Assembly: GCA_001414345.1 (NCBI GenBank)
Contig: LLCB01000017.1
Location: 1-64,000 of the forward strand
Length of the DNA stretch: 64,000 bases
Source: Hymenoscyphus infarciens
Lineage: Eukaryota; Ascomycota; Leotiomycetes; Helotiales; Helotiaceae
Reading direction: 5' to 3'
Shown here in pieces: positions 31,057 through 45,023 of the stretch (positions are counted from its first letter, which is position 1; every line of letters starts with the position of its first letter). The notes below the pieces were generated by a model. It was not told the DNA's origin, searched no databases, and saw nothing but the letters and a program-made list of their open reading frames with translations. A program made the position numbers and the translations under genes.

Positions 31057-34000
31057 GATAAATAAACTTTTTCAGAATTAATAAAGTAACTCTAAAAGCC
31101 TTAAAATACGTTTAGATAACTATTAGACGGTCTAGAAAGAGACTAAAGTACTCTATAATTATATTAAATAATTATAGTAGTAGTAGTAGTAGAAAAAAGA
31201 GAGGCTTATAGAGAGCCTCTATTCCCTTCTCTAAAGTACTAGTAACTAATAAAGATAGTATAATAAACTAAGAAGAGTAGAGTATAAAAGAATAGAAGAG
31301 AGCATTAGACTATATAGACGTGATAGAGAAGGGCCTAATCTAAATAATACTTAACTTAGTAATAGAGAAAAGAGGTATTAAAGTAATTATTAAAGTAGTA
31401 GGAAAAGTACTTAAGTATAAGAGAACTAGGAAGTAAGAGAACGATATAATTATATATAGAATTCTATAAAAGGAGCTTATTATTATAGTTAAGAGAATAG
31501 AAGGAATAAAGGAGCGTAGTCTAATATAGGTAGAGAGAGCTAGAACTAGGGAACTATAGAGATAGGTAGTAACTATACTATAAAAGGAATACGTAGTACT
31601 AGTTAAATATCTAAGAGAGATTATAGTTTAAGTAATAGAGATAGATAAAAGAAAGAATAAGCTATTACTAAAGGAGGTAATTAGAGCTATAAATATAAGT
31701 AGATATAAGATAGGAGTAATAATAGCTTAAAAGCTCTAGAGTAGAGATATTATAATAAGGTTTAAGGAAGAGAAGTAGGTAGAATATATATAAGATAATA
31801 GCTAGGTAAAGAAGGTATTTAAATAAGGAATAGTAGTAGTAGTAAGAACGCTAGTAGTACTTATAAAAAGAGTCTTAGTAAATATACTTAAGAATAAGAT
31901 AAAGAGTATATTATAAAGTATCTCTTAAGCTTCTAATATAAGGATACTAAAGATTATATAATAAGGAAATAAACGTAGAGAGTATTAGAGATAAGAGAGA
32001 CTAGCTTAAAGGAACTATATTCTTAAAGTAGTAATAATAGAGGAAGTAAGAAGGCTATATATAAGAGGAATACTATAGAAGGTATAATACTTCTTATATA
32101 AAAGATATACCTTAGAAGTAGTAGTATAGAAGTGTTATAAGTGCTAAAAGTAGAGGTATATAGTATACTTTTATAAATAAGATAAGAGGTATACTTAGTA
32201 TATATATAAGAGATATAAAGAGAGTGAGGAAGAGTACTCTAGTAAGAAGAACTTAAAAGAATATCTAGTAAAGTATAAGAATTATAAAGAAGAATACCTA
32301 GTATTTTTAAAAGAGTACTATATAAGAGAGTAATACTATAGATAGGTAAGAGAATAATATCTTAATAGAATAACTATGTTTATAAACCTATAAAGACTCT
32401 TAAAAGAGAGTAAGGTAGAGATACCTTACTTATTTATCTTTAGCTAAAAAGAGAGCTTATAAAGCTTAAAGAAGAGGTAGAGATAAGAATCTATACTAGA
32501 GAGGCTAATAGATATAAATAAAGTAGAATATATAAATAGTAGTAACCTAACCTAGTTCTTAGAGAGGCTAAGGAGCTCTTTTAGTATAATAAGAGATCTA
32601 AATAGAGAAGAAATAGAAGTAATCTAAACTCTACTTATAAGATATAAGTATAATAGTACTATACTAGAATATAAAGAAGATACTAGAAGCTCTTAATATA
32701 GCTCTAAATTATAAGAAGGAATATAATATATTAGTAATCTAAGAACTAGTATAGAATAGTATAAGAGACTCTCTTAGCTACTTCTTAAGCTTAAGATATA
32801 ATATAATCTAGTTAGATAGAGTAGTAGTACTCTTTATATATAAAAGATATCTAAAAGCGAGCTAGATATATACTATAAGTAAGAACTAGGTAAGTATAAT
32901 AATAAGAGAGAGAGTAGATAAGACAACGGTCTACTTAGTCTATAACCTATAGATAAAGTAGATACTAATTAAGGATATACTCTACTAAGTAAGACTAAGA
33001 AGAGTACTTATAATAAGTAACCTAAACGCTTACTACTCTTTATAGAATATATATAAGAGATATAATAGAAATATAGACTTTATTCTTAAACTTACTATAC
33101 TATAGGTACTAGAGAGAGATATACTTTATAATAAAGCTATATAGAGAAGAGAGAGCTCTTATAACTTTATAATTAACCTTACCTTCTCTACTAAGAACAT
33201 AGTAACCTAGTAAAGGTCTTTAAACCTACTAAGATTAGACTATATAGCTTAACTTCTTATAATAAAAGTAAGAAGAGAGAGAAAGGTACTATAAGTGCCT
33301 AGATTTAGCTAGAGACTAATAGACGAGATCTTAGTTAAAGTAGAAGCCTCTTACTTAGAAATACCTATAATCTAAAATATATAAGAACTTAAGAGAGTAG
33401 TATAAAGACTTATAGAGGACCTTTAAAGGATAGTAAAGGCCTTAATACTACTCTAGAAGCTAGATAGAGGAAGGGTATAGCCTTAGTAGAATATAAAGGT
33501 TAAAGAAGCGTTAAAGAAGGTAAGAAGATATAAAAGGACCTAAAAGGAGTACTAAATAGAGAGCTTAAAGTAGTAGCTTAATAATACTTTTTAAAAACTC
33601 TAAATAGTAAGTAGAAAGGTAAAGATAAAGAGCTAGAGAGAGGCACTAGTAGAGGTAGCGAAGAACGAAAGGAAACTCTAGATACTTAAGAAGTAAGTAT
33701 ACTTTAAAAGATATATAAGACTAGAAGTACTAGTACTACTAATACTTATATTACTTAATAGAATAAAAGGTAAGACCTACTAAGAGAAGGCTTATATCCT
33801 TATAGAAAAGTTCTTTCTAGAGTTAATAGCTAACTACTTAAGCGTTCTTAATAGAGACTAGAATACTAAGAGCTTCTTTAAGAGGTACTTAGTAAGTTAA
33901 TATATAACTAAGAAGTATATTAAGACAGCTATAAGATTAGTACTATAGAAAGTACTAGGATTTAATATACTAGTAAATAGCTTTCTAAAAGCTTATAATA

Positions 34001-36233
34001 TACTACTTTATAAAGTACTTATTATAATAATAGAAGTAAGCTTCTACTTATAACACTTCTTATTCTACTTCTACTATATAAAGGTAGTAGTACTAAGAAA
34101 ACTAGGTAAAATAACTAAAGAGTAGAGTAAAGTAAGAGTCTATTAGCTAATAGCGCTACTCTTAATTATAGATAAGATTCTTAAAAAAGTAATAGTATAA
34201 AGCCTTATATAGCTTATAGAAGAAATAGTAATACTACTAAAGCTATAAATAGGTAACTAGAAGTACTAAAATATAGAGCTAGTAATTAGAATAGTAATAG
34301 AGAGTATATATATAGTATAAGAAAATAAGAGCTACGTGTCTCTAGTCTAACTAAATATAGTAGGAGCTTTTAACTAAGTAGACTATATATAGCTACTTTA
34401 TATATTAAGAGAGAAGGAGGTTCTATAGTAGATAGTAATATAGATAAGAAGCTTCCTCTCTAGATAAAGAGCTATACTATTCTTTAATAGATAATTAGTA
34501 GATAAAAAAGACCTTAAATAAGATGTCTTATAAGAATTAGTACTATTACTAATACTATTTATCCTCTTTACCTTAATACTATATAAGAACTTAGTAAGAA
34601 TTATTAAGCTTATTATAGTAGGCTTTATAGATAATATAAATCTACTTATAATATTAAAAAGTATAGTAGTAAACTATAAGATACTTAAGATAGCTTAAAG
34701 AGTATATAATAAGTAGGTAAATAAGTAAGAGATAGCTTTTAGCTTAGAAAAGATAGTACTTATATACTTTATAAGAATAAGAGTACTATAAAGAGAGATA
34801 GTCTAGTTTAAAAAGATAAGACTTATATTAGTTAAATATATAAGGTTCTTAGAAGTAGAACTTAATAAGAAACTAAACTAGAAGGTATACTAAAAAAGAG
34901 TTTAAAAGAAGCTTATAATATAGACCTTTATACTTATAAGGCTTACTAGAAAAATATAGAGAGTAGACTACTACTAAGCAAAATAGATATATATAGTAGT
35001 AATAAGGAGTATAATAGTATATAAGGCGTTAACATAGTACTATACTATACTAAAAGAAGGGAATATAAAGAGAATAGTAAAGAGCTTCTCTATATAATAA
35101 TTAAGATATTTATAAGTAGTAATAGAGATATATAAAGCTACTCTAGTTTAGAACCTAGAAGTTAAAGTAGACTATATACTAATTAACTTATATCTTAACC
35201 TATAAGTAGCTACTTTTAAGAGAAAGTTCTAAAAGTCTAAGCTAGAGAAACTAATCTAGAATATATATAGATATATAGTAACGTAGTTAAAGAGGAGAAG
35301 GAGAGATAGACTAATAAAGATAGAGAAAGTAATATTATATTTATAGAAAGTAAGGTAGAAGTAGAAAAGAGAGTAAGGAGTAGAAGAAGTAGGATTTAAG
35401 TATAATACTATACTTATAGAATAGAAGAACTACTTAAAGACTTAAAAGAGAAGGACTTAAGAGAGAAACCTAACGTAATATATAAAAGCGTTAGATAAAG
35501 TAGACCTAAATAAGTAGGAGCTATAAAAGGTCTATAAGAGGCTTATTAAGATAAAGAGCTTACTACTCGTCTAGGTATAAATAAGAGTAATAGAACTAAA
35601 CGCTTTCCTTTTTATAAGAAGGGTACTAAACTAGGTTATACTATAGTATATTTATATAAGTAGTAGAGAGATAGTAGAATACCTAGTCCTATTTTACTAG
35701 AATATTCTATAAGAAAGAGACATACTTATAAAAGCTTTAGAGAAGAGGATTAGGGATTTATAAAAGCTAAGAGGGGCACTAGTAGATAGGAGACTAGTAC
35801 TAAGAGTAACTACTTAGCTACTTAGGCTAGAGAGACTCTAAGAGTATAAGCTAGTACTAGAATTACTTAAAAAGAGAGAGGAGAGTAAGAAAGAGGTAAA
35901 AGAAAGAGAGGAATAAAAGAAGAAAGCTAAAGTATACTAGAAGGTAAGACCTTAGCTCTAATAATTCTAGAAGTAAATACACCTCTTATACTACTAATAT
36001 ATACCTTAGTAGGTTAAATATACTAACCTACTATACCTCTCTACTATATTACTAAGTTAGAGAGATAAGCTCTAAATAGATAGTAGTAAAAACTAAAGAA
36101 AAGGAGAATCGTACTTATAAGAAAGCTTAAAAAGCGAAGAAGAATAAGCTAAAAGGCTATATAAACTAGAATAGAAGATATACTACTTACTCTTAGAGCT
36201 CGGTCTATAGCCTACGTAGCGTAAGAATAATAA
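31057..36233 (+). mobile_element. LINE (non-LTR retrotransposon), copy A, RIP-inactivated
   Basis: About 5.2 kb with no LTRs, flanked by a 13-base target duplication AGTATTAAGAAAC (31044-31056 and 36235-36247). It ends in a short AAT-rich tail (GCGTAAGAATAATAATAGT). Read through stops on the plus strand it shows gag-like Cys-rich knuckles at about 32110-32210, an endonuclease-like region at about 32700-33250, and a LINE reverse transcriptase at about 34100-34800 (QLNIVGAFNQVDYIQLLY, ILFILFTLILYK, VGFIDNINLLI). An RNase-H/C-terminal region follows. The order fits Tad1/I-type LINEs of filamentous fungi. A second copy lies inverted at 48806-58139. Confidence 0.88.
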
Positions 36234-36247
36234 TAGTATTAAGAAAC

Positions 36248-37029
36248 TTAAATAGAGTAAAGACTTTCTACTTACTTATTTTTATATAAATCTAGAGTAA
36301 GCTTTAAAATTATAAATTTACTACTATTTTTCAAGTCTCTATTAAAATATTCTTTAAAACGTTTTATACTTTTAACTAAGATATACTTCTTAAGAAAAGA
36401 TAGCTAAAAGATATTCTTATTATAATAGTATTTATAAGTATATAAAATATAGCTTCTAATAGACTTAAGTAGTAATATAATATTTATTAGATTATTATAA
36501 TAAATCTTATATAATAAATGTTATTAGAGAAATAAGAATAATAAATATCGAGTTCTTAGCGCTAGTACTTTATTATACTAAATAGATATTATATAACTTA
36601 TATTTTCTTTTTAAAAATCTACTTTATTATATTAAAGATTATTATATAAGTCTTAATATAATATAGAAGACTTATAATAAAATATATATAGCTTTATCTT
36701 TATTTTTAGAAAGTACTAAAACTAAGTATTCTTTTTACTCTTAGCTAGAATTATAATTATTATCTAGATTAACTATTTTCTACTAATAAGTAGTATATTA
36801 TTAGTTATTCTTAGAAACCTAGTATTAATTAGATTACTTAATCTATTATAATAGTTATCGTCGACTTTTTTAATATATTACTAGTAATATCGCTCTCTAA
36901 GTCTAGCTTCTAATAAGAAAAAAATATTATACTTATATTTATATAAGATTAAATACTATATATAGCTTACTCTAGAATACTAGTATCTTAATTATATTCT
37001 AATAAGCTTTTCTACTCTCTTTTTAAAAG
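36248..37029. repeat. RIP-eroded repeat hosting LINE copy A and the LTR palindrome
   Basis: TpA-saturated. Positions about 36540-36660 (TTAGCGCTAGTACTTTATTA onward to AAATCTACTTTATTATATTA) match, as one continuous stretch, the two sides of the gypsy insertion at 45590-45645 plus 60794-60835. This is therefore an intact-site relative of the repeat that gypsy entered. No coding capacity recognised. Confidence 0.65.
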
Positions 37030-37034
37030 AAGAC

Positions 37035-37836
37035 TATAATAGCACACTATCCTAGATTATTATATAATAGTACTATTCTAAATTATTAGTATTTACGAAA
37101 CTACTAATACCTCTAAGTACTACTAATATCTCTAATATCTCTAGAGCTAAGATTTATAAATAACTAATACTTATATAAGCAAAGTACCGAAGGTATTAAT
37201 ATCCGATATTTATATATAGAAGAGATTAAGATTTAAAGGTTATATATTTAGCTTTTCAGCTCTTATTATTTAGTATTAGCTATATTAGATAGAGCTCGGT
37301 TATTATTATTATTAGAACTTAGAAGCTTCTAACCTCTTATATATAGACGTTTATATTTGGTATAGAAGAGAGACAGTTATTGTTTTTATATAACGGCACG
37401 AAATACACACTATAGAAGAAGAGGTATATAGGAGTGCGTTCGAGACTAAATAACGTAAGTAGATACTAGGCTCTAATATAGAAGAAAACAATAACTGTCT
37501 CTCTTCTATACTAAACATAAACGTCTATATATAAGAGGTTAGAAGCTTCTAAGTTCTAATAATAATAATAACCGAGCCTTGTCTAATATAGCTAATACTA
37601 AATAATAAGAGCTAAAAAGCTAAATATATAACCTCTAAATCTTAATCCCTTCTATATATAAATATTAGATATTAATATCTTTAGTACTTCGCTTATATAA
37701 GTATTAGTTATTTATAAATCTCAGCTCTAGAGGTATTAAGAGTATTAGCAGTACTTAGAGGTATTAGTAGTTTCGCGAATACTAATAATTCAGAATAATA
37801 CTATTATATAATAATCTAGGATAGTATACTATTATA
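37035..37836. repeat. 802-base LTR palindrome with 5-base target duplication
   Basis: Two LTRs of the 18978/53602 family lie head to head. The right one (37836 down to about 37393, minus orientation) is complete, ending CGTGCCGTTATA-like at the centre. The left one (37035-37392, plus orientation) lacks the last ~95 bases. Arms of about 355 bases pair almost perfectly, interrupted by C/T and G/A transitions, around a ~90-base spacer. Both outer ends read TATAATAG inward (RIP-altered TGTAACAG or TGTAATAG), and both flanks carry AAGAC (37030-37034, 37837-37841), so the palindrome appears to have been inserted as a unit. Confidence 0.82.
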
Positions 37837-37841
37837 AAGAC

Positions 37842-40800
37842 TTAAAAGAAGATTATATAATAAGAGTTTATACTTACTTATAAGAAGAGTAAATTAAGTT
37901 AAAAGCTAAACTTATTATAAAGAGTTAGTATTAAGTAGAAGTAGCTACTTATATAAATACTTTAGATAAAAGTTTATTTAAATTCTTTATAAATTATATT
38001 AAAGTAAATATTAATCTACTCTTAGATAGTAAAGTTATAATAAGTATAAACGTCTACTAAATAATACTTAACTATTATTAATACTTTCTTACTAAATTCT
38101 TTTTCTTAAATAACTATAGAGCTATAAACCTCGTAAACTATATAAAGCTACTTAATAAGAGAGCTTTTAAAAAAGTAGTTTAATTCAAAGAGTATAAAAG
38201 CTAGTACTTTTAAGTTCTCTATCTTAGAATTTAATACTAGAATAATAGCTAATACTATAAATAAACTAAGAAGATCTAGTATAATAATACTTAAACTTAA
38301 AAGATTAGCTATAACTAAAGCGTTTTTTATAAATATTATAATAAGAAAGTATTTATGAAATTTAAGTACTTATTATATTTAAAGAATAAACTTATACTAG
38401 CTAGAGATAGTTTATTTAATAATATTTACTTTAAAAATATTAGTTATATCTATTTTAAATTCGAAGTAGCTTAGATTTAGAATAGTTATAAAAAAGATAA
38501 CTTAAATAGCTCTAATACTAGAGATCTCGTAGATAATAAGTAATATTAGAGTTTAGTATCTATTAGTTAGCTAGTAAAAGCGTATTAAGTAATATATTAG
38601 TAGAAGTAGAATATAATTCTCGAGACTTCTAATGACTCGCTTTATATAATAATTACTATATTAAGTTTAGAAAGTTAATAAAAAAGCTATTATTATAAAA
38701 GCTTTCGAATCTACTTATATCTCTCTCTTAAAGATATTAGCTTCGCTAAAAAGCGTTAAATAACCTTTTAGAGCTAGTAGACTCTTTTCTAAAAATTCTC
38801 TAAACTATATTTATATATTTAAATATAAAAAGCTCTATTTATACTATACTATAACGAGAATATTATATTCTATATAAGTGAACTAGAATATCTCGAAGAA
38901 TACTATACTCTTACTAATTTATAACTATAATATATAGTATAGAGAATAGATATAGTTTTTAATAAACTAACTCTACTACTCTATTATATAGTAGAGTTTT
39001 ATCTTTTAAACTTTGTTATTAATTTCTTTTTTAAAACTATAGTTAATATAATTATATAGAAAAAATAAACTATATAGTTTTAATAAACTAAGTAGCTTTT
39101 ATAGATATAATTATTTTTACTAAAAATATATATAATAACCTTAGAATTTTAGTATTTTATCTAGAATTCTAGAAATAGAGAATAGCTTATTTAGCTTATA
39201 TATATTAGTTCTTTTCTAGTATATATACTACTAAGAATAAAAAGATAATATTATATACTTTTATTTATACTTTCGTTAAGTATATATATTAAGATATATT
39301 CTATTAAAGTGATATAATATACTCTTTTAATCTTTTAGAGTCTATTTAGCTTATATAAATTATTTACATATATATATAGATATTTAATAAGAAGTTCTAA
39401 ATAGTAATCTTATATAACTTAGTATATATTATTACTAATACCTTAATATATTAAGTAACTATTCAGCTTATAGTATATATATTAGTATTTATATTTCAAG
39501 TTTTAACCTAGTATTATAAACCTAGTTATAAAACAGCTATACTAGTAGATAGAAAGAGATATATACGAACTTTTAAAGATTTATACTTCTAGAGAGTAAA
39601 ACCTTATTTTAGTAATATATATTATTTTTAAATATATATACTAAATACTAGTATATATATAGAGTTAGTATGTATATATAAGCTAAATAAGCTCTTAATT
39701 TTTAAATTTTATATATCTATATCTTTTCTATTCTATTCTACTGTTACTATTATAACTACTACTAAAGATAACGAAATATATAATAAACTATATACTATAC
39801 TAGCTTATAAGTTAAATAATATAGAATATATTTAAGATTAAACTTATAATATAAATAGAGATATATAAGTATCTTTTAAGTTTATTTTTATATAGAAATT
39901 CTATATAACTAAATTAAATTCTATATATACTAAATAAGCTCTAAGTTAAAAAAAATCTAGAAAAGAGATAAACTAAGTCTTTTTATATTATATTTTAGTA
40001 TTTTATAGCCTACTTATTAGCTAGCTACTTATTTACTATTTTAATAAGAATATTAGACTTCTAAATACTTTTTTATTAGAGTATTATTAGTAATTATATA
40101 ATAATTTCAATATACTACTAAAAAAACTATAAAAAAAAATAACTCTAATATACTTAAATACGTATTTTATATTATACTAAGATATTTAAATTCTATTATA
40201 TACTAGCTTAAGCTTATTTAATAAAAGTAAAATATAAATCTCTCTTAAATAGCTTTTAATATAATATTAATATCTATTATATTAGCTAGACTAGAGCGAC
40301 TTTACTTTTATAATAATTTTAATTATAAATTATTAGTACTATCTTAGTATACTCTTACTTAGTACTCTTAATTAGTACTCTTTTATATATTTAAAGTCTT
40401 AATTTAGCTTACTTAATATAGAAGATATACTTATATAAGTTAAAAAAGAGATTAAAGCTTTTAAGAAAGAAAAGAATAAAATAATTATAAAAGAGATAAA
40501 TAATTAAATTCTAAGCTTTAAAAAGCTAATTTTAAACTAAAGATAGCTTTAAAAACTAACTTTTTTTACTTATAGTTTCTAAAACTAGAGTGATTTATAT
40601 ATTTAGTTTTATTAATTACTTAGAGTTAAAATAAAGAATATATTTATAGTTAAACTTATCTAGTTAAATAGATATATACGAGTATCTTTTAACTCTATAC
40701 TCGTATATAGATCTTATATATCTAAATTAAATTATATACTCTCTAAATAGGCTTTAGAGTATAATAGAGGAGAGCTTACTACTCTATTCTACTCTACTTA

Positions 40801-41000
40801 TTTAATATACTATTAATATATTACTTAGGTTTAGAAAGAGTAGCTAAACTATAGTATAGTCTAATATAGTATAAACTAGGCTAAAACTACGAGAACTACA
40901 CTATTAGCTACACTGGTAATATATCTCTCGCTTTCTATGCCAGACCCACTTTTTACGAGAAGGAAGGGAAGCGTGGGTTATAGGCGCGGGGGCGGAGAGA
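37842..41000. repeat. RIP-eroded transposon block
   Basis: TpA-saturated DNA with no intact ORF. About 38450-38840 resembles, on the plus strand, the internal region of the non-autonomous LTR element (AGAGTTTAGTATCTATTAGT, TTAGCTAGTAAAA), so another fragment lies here. About 39770-39860 shares words with 19930-20000. The block ends at about 40910-41000 with a sharp return to GC-richer sequence. Confidence 0.65.
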
Positions 41001-41518
41001 GCCTCGCGATAGAATCTCTAAACTTCTACAACATGTTAGCTAGCCTTTTAGGGAAGAAATTCTTAATCATTGTGGAAAATTGAGAGTTATCAGCCGCCGC
41101 TTTGGTTTTCCCTGTTGAGAGGCTGTAAATACCAATGGCAGCTGGTGTAACGGCGGTAATGACACGGGATGAAAACCGAGTGATAGCGGGAATTTCTCAC
41201 CACTGCATGTGGGCAGACTCGACTCGGTCAGTGGCCAGTTTCGGTGTTTGAAATATTGATTTATAATAATTTTCCTGCACTCTTCTCGATTGGGTAAGCT
41301 AGCAACAGGTCTTGCAGTTTCAGCTTACCATCAATAAGTTCTCTTCTACCAATGAGGCCGCACAATGTCTTGTGCATCTCGATTGCCATTCTAGAGGCTC
41401 AAACTGTTGCGTCCGGTGGATTGAAATGTCTTCGATGGCCCACTTGCCCACCTAGTTACTCTTCTCCGCACAATAACCCACTTGATTCAAAGTTTCAGAA
41501 GCAACTCTCGCTCCAAAC
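41001..41518. other. Left margin of second gene island, promoter of CorA-like gene
   Basis: Normal composition after about 40920. Includes an open frame of 63 codons (41352-41543) that overlaps the next gene's start in another frame and has no supporting features. Pyrimidine-rich sequence precedes the ATG at 41519. Confidence 0.5.
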
Positions 41519-44500
41519 ATGTCCGGGCTTGAATGGCTTATGAATGACTCCCGTCGGTCTTCAGTCTCCTCAGAGCCACCAAACGAGCCTAACCCTTTTT
41601 GTGGCTTCGGATGGGATGCACCAATCATCGATTTCTACGACAATGGCCAAATAACAAAGTTTGTGCCTCTGAGTAGTCTTCTTCAACAAGGGCCCGAGGA
41701 GGTGATGGCCGAGGCTTTCTACAGCTGGGTGCAGAACAAACTTGCATACCCTAACTTGGGAGGTCGGCGCCAGCGAAGCATGAGATGGGTACATATACCG
41801 TCAAACAATATGGAGTGGGTTGAGGTAAGTAGGAGGATGAGATCTTTCGGAGGGGCTGATATATAGCCCAAAAGCTACTTCTATTCTAACCATGTTCCAG
41901 CGGGTCATCAAGTGTGTTTCCCAATCAAAAGCCATCGAGAAACAGAAAGCCGCCGAAAAGCAAAAATCGATCGAAAATCAAAAATTCAGAGAAAAGCAGA
42001 AGTGTATTCAAAGAGAGCAAGCTACTGGGGAAGAAGAGACCACCGAGAAAGAGGTTGCAGTTGAGAACGAGAAAGCTGATGATTCAAGCGATACAAAAGT
42101 TGATGATTATGGCCAGGCAGATGCCAATAACGATTCTCCAATGTGCCTTCGAGCCGAATATTGGCGCGATCAGCAACGTGGTTGCATCGAGCACTGCGCT
42201 AGCCATCCATTATACGCTCGGCATATGGTCCCATTCTTTTCTCCTATACTCGGCACAGACAAGAGTAAAGAAGCACAACGGAGCGAGGTTGGTAATATCG
42301 ACAATATAGTTCTATTTGTAAGCCCCAAAAACCTATTCCGTCTTGGGTACCAGCAAGTGTATTTGTTAACACTTCTACAGATGCCTTATCTCCACTGGGC
42401 AACGAGTGGTCGGTTATTGACCGAAAGAAACGCACTGATCAGGTCTCTTGGGAAGGCTTTCAAAGTTGGAAAATACCGCCGTCCATCGTACGAGGAGGTC
42501 GACAAGATGAATATCAGTCCCAAATTAAAATTGATGAAAGCATTTTTGTTCCCTAAAAATGACCGATGCTTGCATCTTCGAAGGACTTTGGACCAGTTTT
42601 ATTACAGTACATTACCGCAAGATACTGCGGATAAGAGAACCGACGATCAAGTGGTGTATCGATTTGCGATGAAGCAACATCGAAAACAACTCGACGAAAG
42701 GCGTCAAGAAAAGAGAAAGCAGGAATGGCATTCGGAGAGGCGGACCAGTGAAAGTTCTTCCGAGGATAGTGAGTCGAAGAGTGAGTTCAAGGTTGAGGAA
42801 CGAGAAATCACTGAACAGGAGAAGAGGGAGGAAGAACCTCTTTGGGTTGCTCCAAAGGTTATGATGGTTAATCAACTTTGGATGTGGGTCATTGATGGTG
42901 GTAAGCTCGTCAATTCAATTATCTGTGCCCGGCAAAAGCTGATTCGAAGACAGACACCGTCATTACGAGTTTCCCGGCAAAACGAAAGTCCGATCTCGAC
43001 CGCCACAGAGAGAGGTCAATGGAAAAAGACGATTTTCTGGCCGGTCGTCACGGTGCAAAAGAGGAGGTAAAGGACACATATGATTCAACAGACATATGGC
43101 GATCCGTCTTCAAGGAGATCAGATTGAACACAGAGCAGGGAAAAAGGAGTCGCATGTCAGCTCAACACTTAGCCTGGGCAATTGCGGATCAAGCTGCAGG
43201 TGTCTTTCATAAACGAAGTCTACATCCCCACTTGCAGTTCATCGACATGTTCGAGATGGAAATCAACGAGATCGCGTTCAAGCAAGCAGAATCCTTCGAT
43301 TACTTCATGGCTAATGTTCAATTAGCACACACAGCTAACGAGCTTGGCAAGGTTCTTTCATCGCTCGACTGTTTCCAGAATGAATTGTTTCTAATCAAAC
43401 AAACCTCAGCCTGGAGAGAGAAATTCTTTACCCTTGCAAACTACTTGAAACACAAACTGGAATGCGTTACGACTTGCAATGACCACAATCATGAACGAGG
43501 AAGGGTACATCCCACCACGAAGCGCACATACACTCCGCCTACCCAAAGCGAAGAACTGAGGACCCACGAGTATGACTTGGACGAAGAACTAAGCCATGAG
43601 TTGCTTCTATTTACGGATTTAGTTGCCAACGCACATCCCATACAGGAAGTGATCAAGACCCTTTGTACTGCAAACTCAGACCTCGATACCTTAGTTGCAA
43701 GCTTGAACTGCTCTCTACCTGTCCTGGAAACCACTGAGGATGATTTCGATTCAGCTAGTACACATCTTGAAAATGCTCGAGAAAAACTCGAAACATTAAG
43801 GGAGGCTTCGAGAACAAAGACGACTGGTCTTTCGAATGCAATACAACATTTAGACTACGCGATTACTTGCTTGAATACCGCGAAAAACAATAATGAGATC
43901 GCCACCATGGTCAAAAACAACCTGGAGGATTCCAAGTCGCATATCGACTCCGCAAAGTCTCATCTCAACTACGATATTGTCTCCTTTGTGGGGCTACTTT
44001 TCAGCAGACTTGAACCCAGGATCGAGAGAGCACCAGCAGTAAGTATCGAGTACTAAGAATTTCAAAGATCAAACTGACTTCTGCTCACAGACTACGGATT
44101 TAAACAAGAATCTCGATTTTTTTATTTTGATGGCGGGGAAGTCACTCGACGCCTACAACGACATGATCCTAGACGACCTTTTTGATATTAGAGCGGAAAC
44201 TAGCCTAGTCAGAGATATCAAGGATATTATCGATGAACTGAATATCATTCAAACTATCAAGAGACAGCAACAAGACGTCCTCAAGCCCTTTCGTCAACAA
44301 CTACTTTCCTTTTCCAATGGCCCTGTTATGGATATCTATGATTGCAGCCGACTCCGCAATCATGTGGACGAGCTCCGAGTATCTGCTGAGAGTACCTATA
44401 GCGCCGTAAGACAATTATTTTAGGCTCATATTGAAGCAGAAGAACGCTGACGACAAGAAAAGCTTTCAGACTTACTGGACCTGAAACAGAAAGAAGCTAG

Positions 44501-45023
44501 TGCGATCGAAGCTCGCTCGGCAAGCAAGGATGCAAAAGCCTCAGCTAGACAAGCAGAAGAAGCAGCCGCTCTGTCGAAAGAAACAGTAAAGCAGGGGTGG
44601 AGTATCATGGTCTTCACCATTGTAACCATCGTCTTCGTACGCTTTTTATCCAAGATATTCGTGAAACTAGCTAACACCGTGCAGCTTCCTCTTTCTTTCT
44701 TCACCAGCCTTTTCGGAATGAACGCGAAGGAAGTAATGAACGGTGACTACACCATAGGTTTCTTCTCCGCAATCATGTGTAAATTAGCCCATACCCCTGA
44801 TCTATATTCTCTACTCATAATTCTTGACACAGGGCCTATTTCCTTTATCGTAACATGCTTTTCTCTGGGCTTAGCTCTCAATGTCGAATTTAGGAGCTTC
44901 GCACTTTGGATAATGAACGTTATTATGTGGTATTCAGGTATAAGTAGGATTGGAAGATTCTGGTCAGGCTTACTCACAAAGTTAACACGGAGACACGCAA
45001 CTAGTTCCGCGTACAAGAAGTGA
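41519..45023 (+). CDS. CorA-like fungal membrane protein with long N-terminal region (7 exons)
   Basis: Exons 41519-41824, 41901-42900, 42954-44038, 44091-44405, 44463-44636, 44685-44778 and 44833-45023 close in frame to 1054 residues. The N-terminal region has a charged KQK-repeat helix (about 108-140) and a family-typical middle ending LWMWVIDGD, TVITSFP at about 427-443. Long helical segments follow, then RSIMVFT-like TM1 (about 945-970) with the CorA hallmark GMN at 971-973 and TM2 near 992-1010 (WPISFIVTCFSLGLAL). The domain order matches a large fungal group of CorA-like proteins that often occur next to ankyrin or NACHT domains; none of these is present here. CorA proper is a divalent-cation channel, and transport has not been shown for this group. 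The first acceptor of intron 2 (42949) was rejected in favour of 42953, which restores the conserved TVITSFP. Confidence 0.85.

Noticed and set aside
37035..37836. Ordinary DNA transposon with terminal inverted repeats
   Set aside because: The arms match LTRs found elsewhere in the window and the target duplication is 5 bases, as for LTR elements here.
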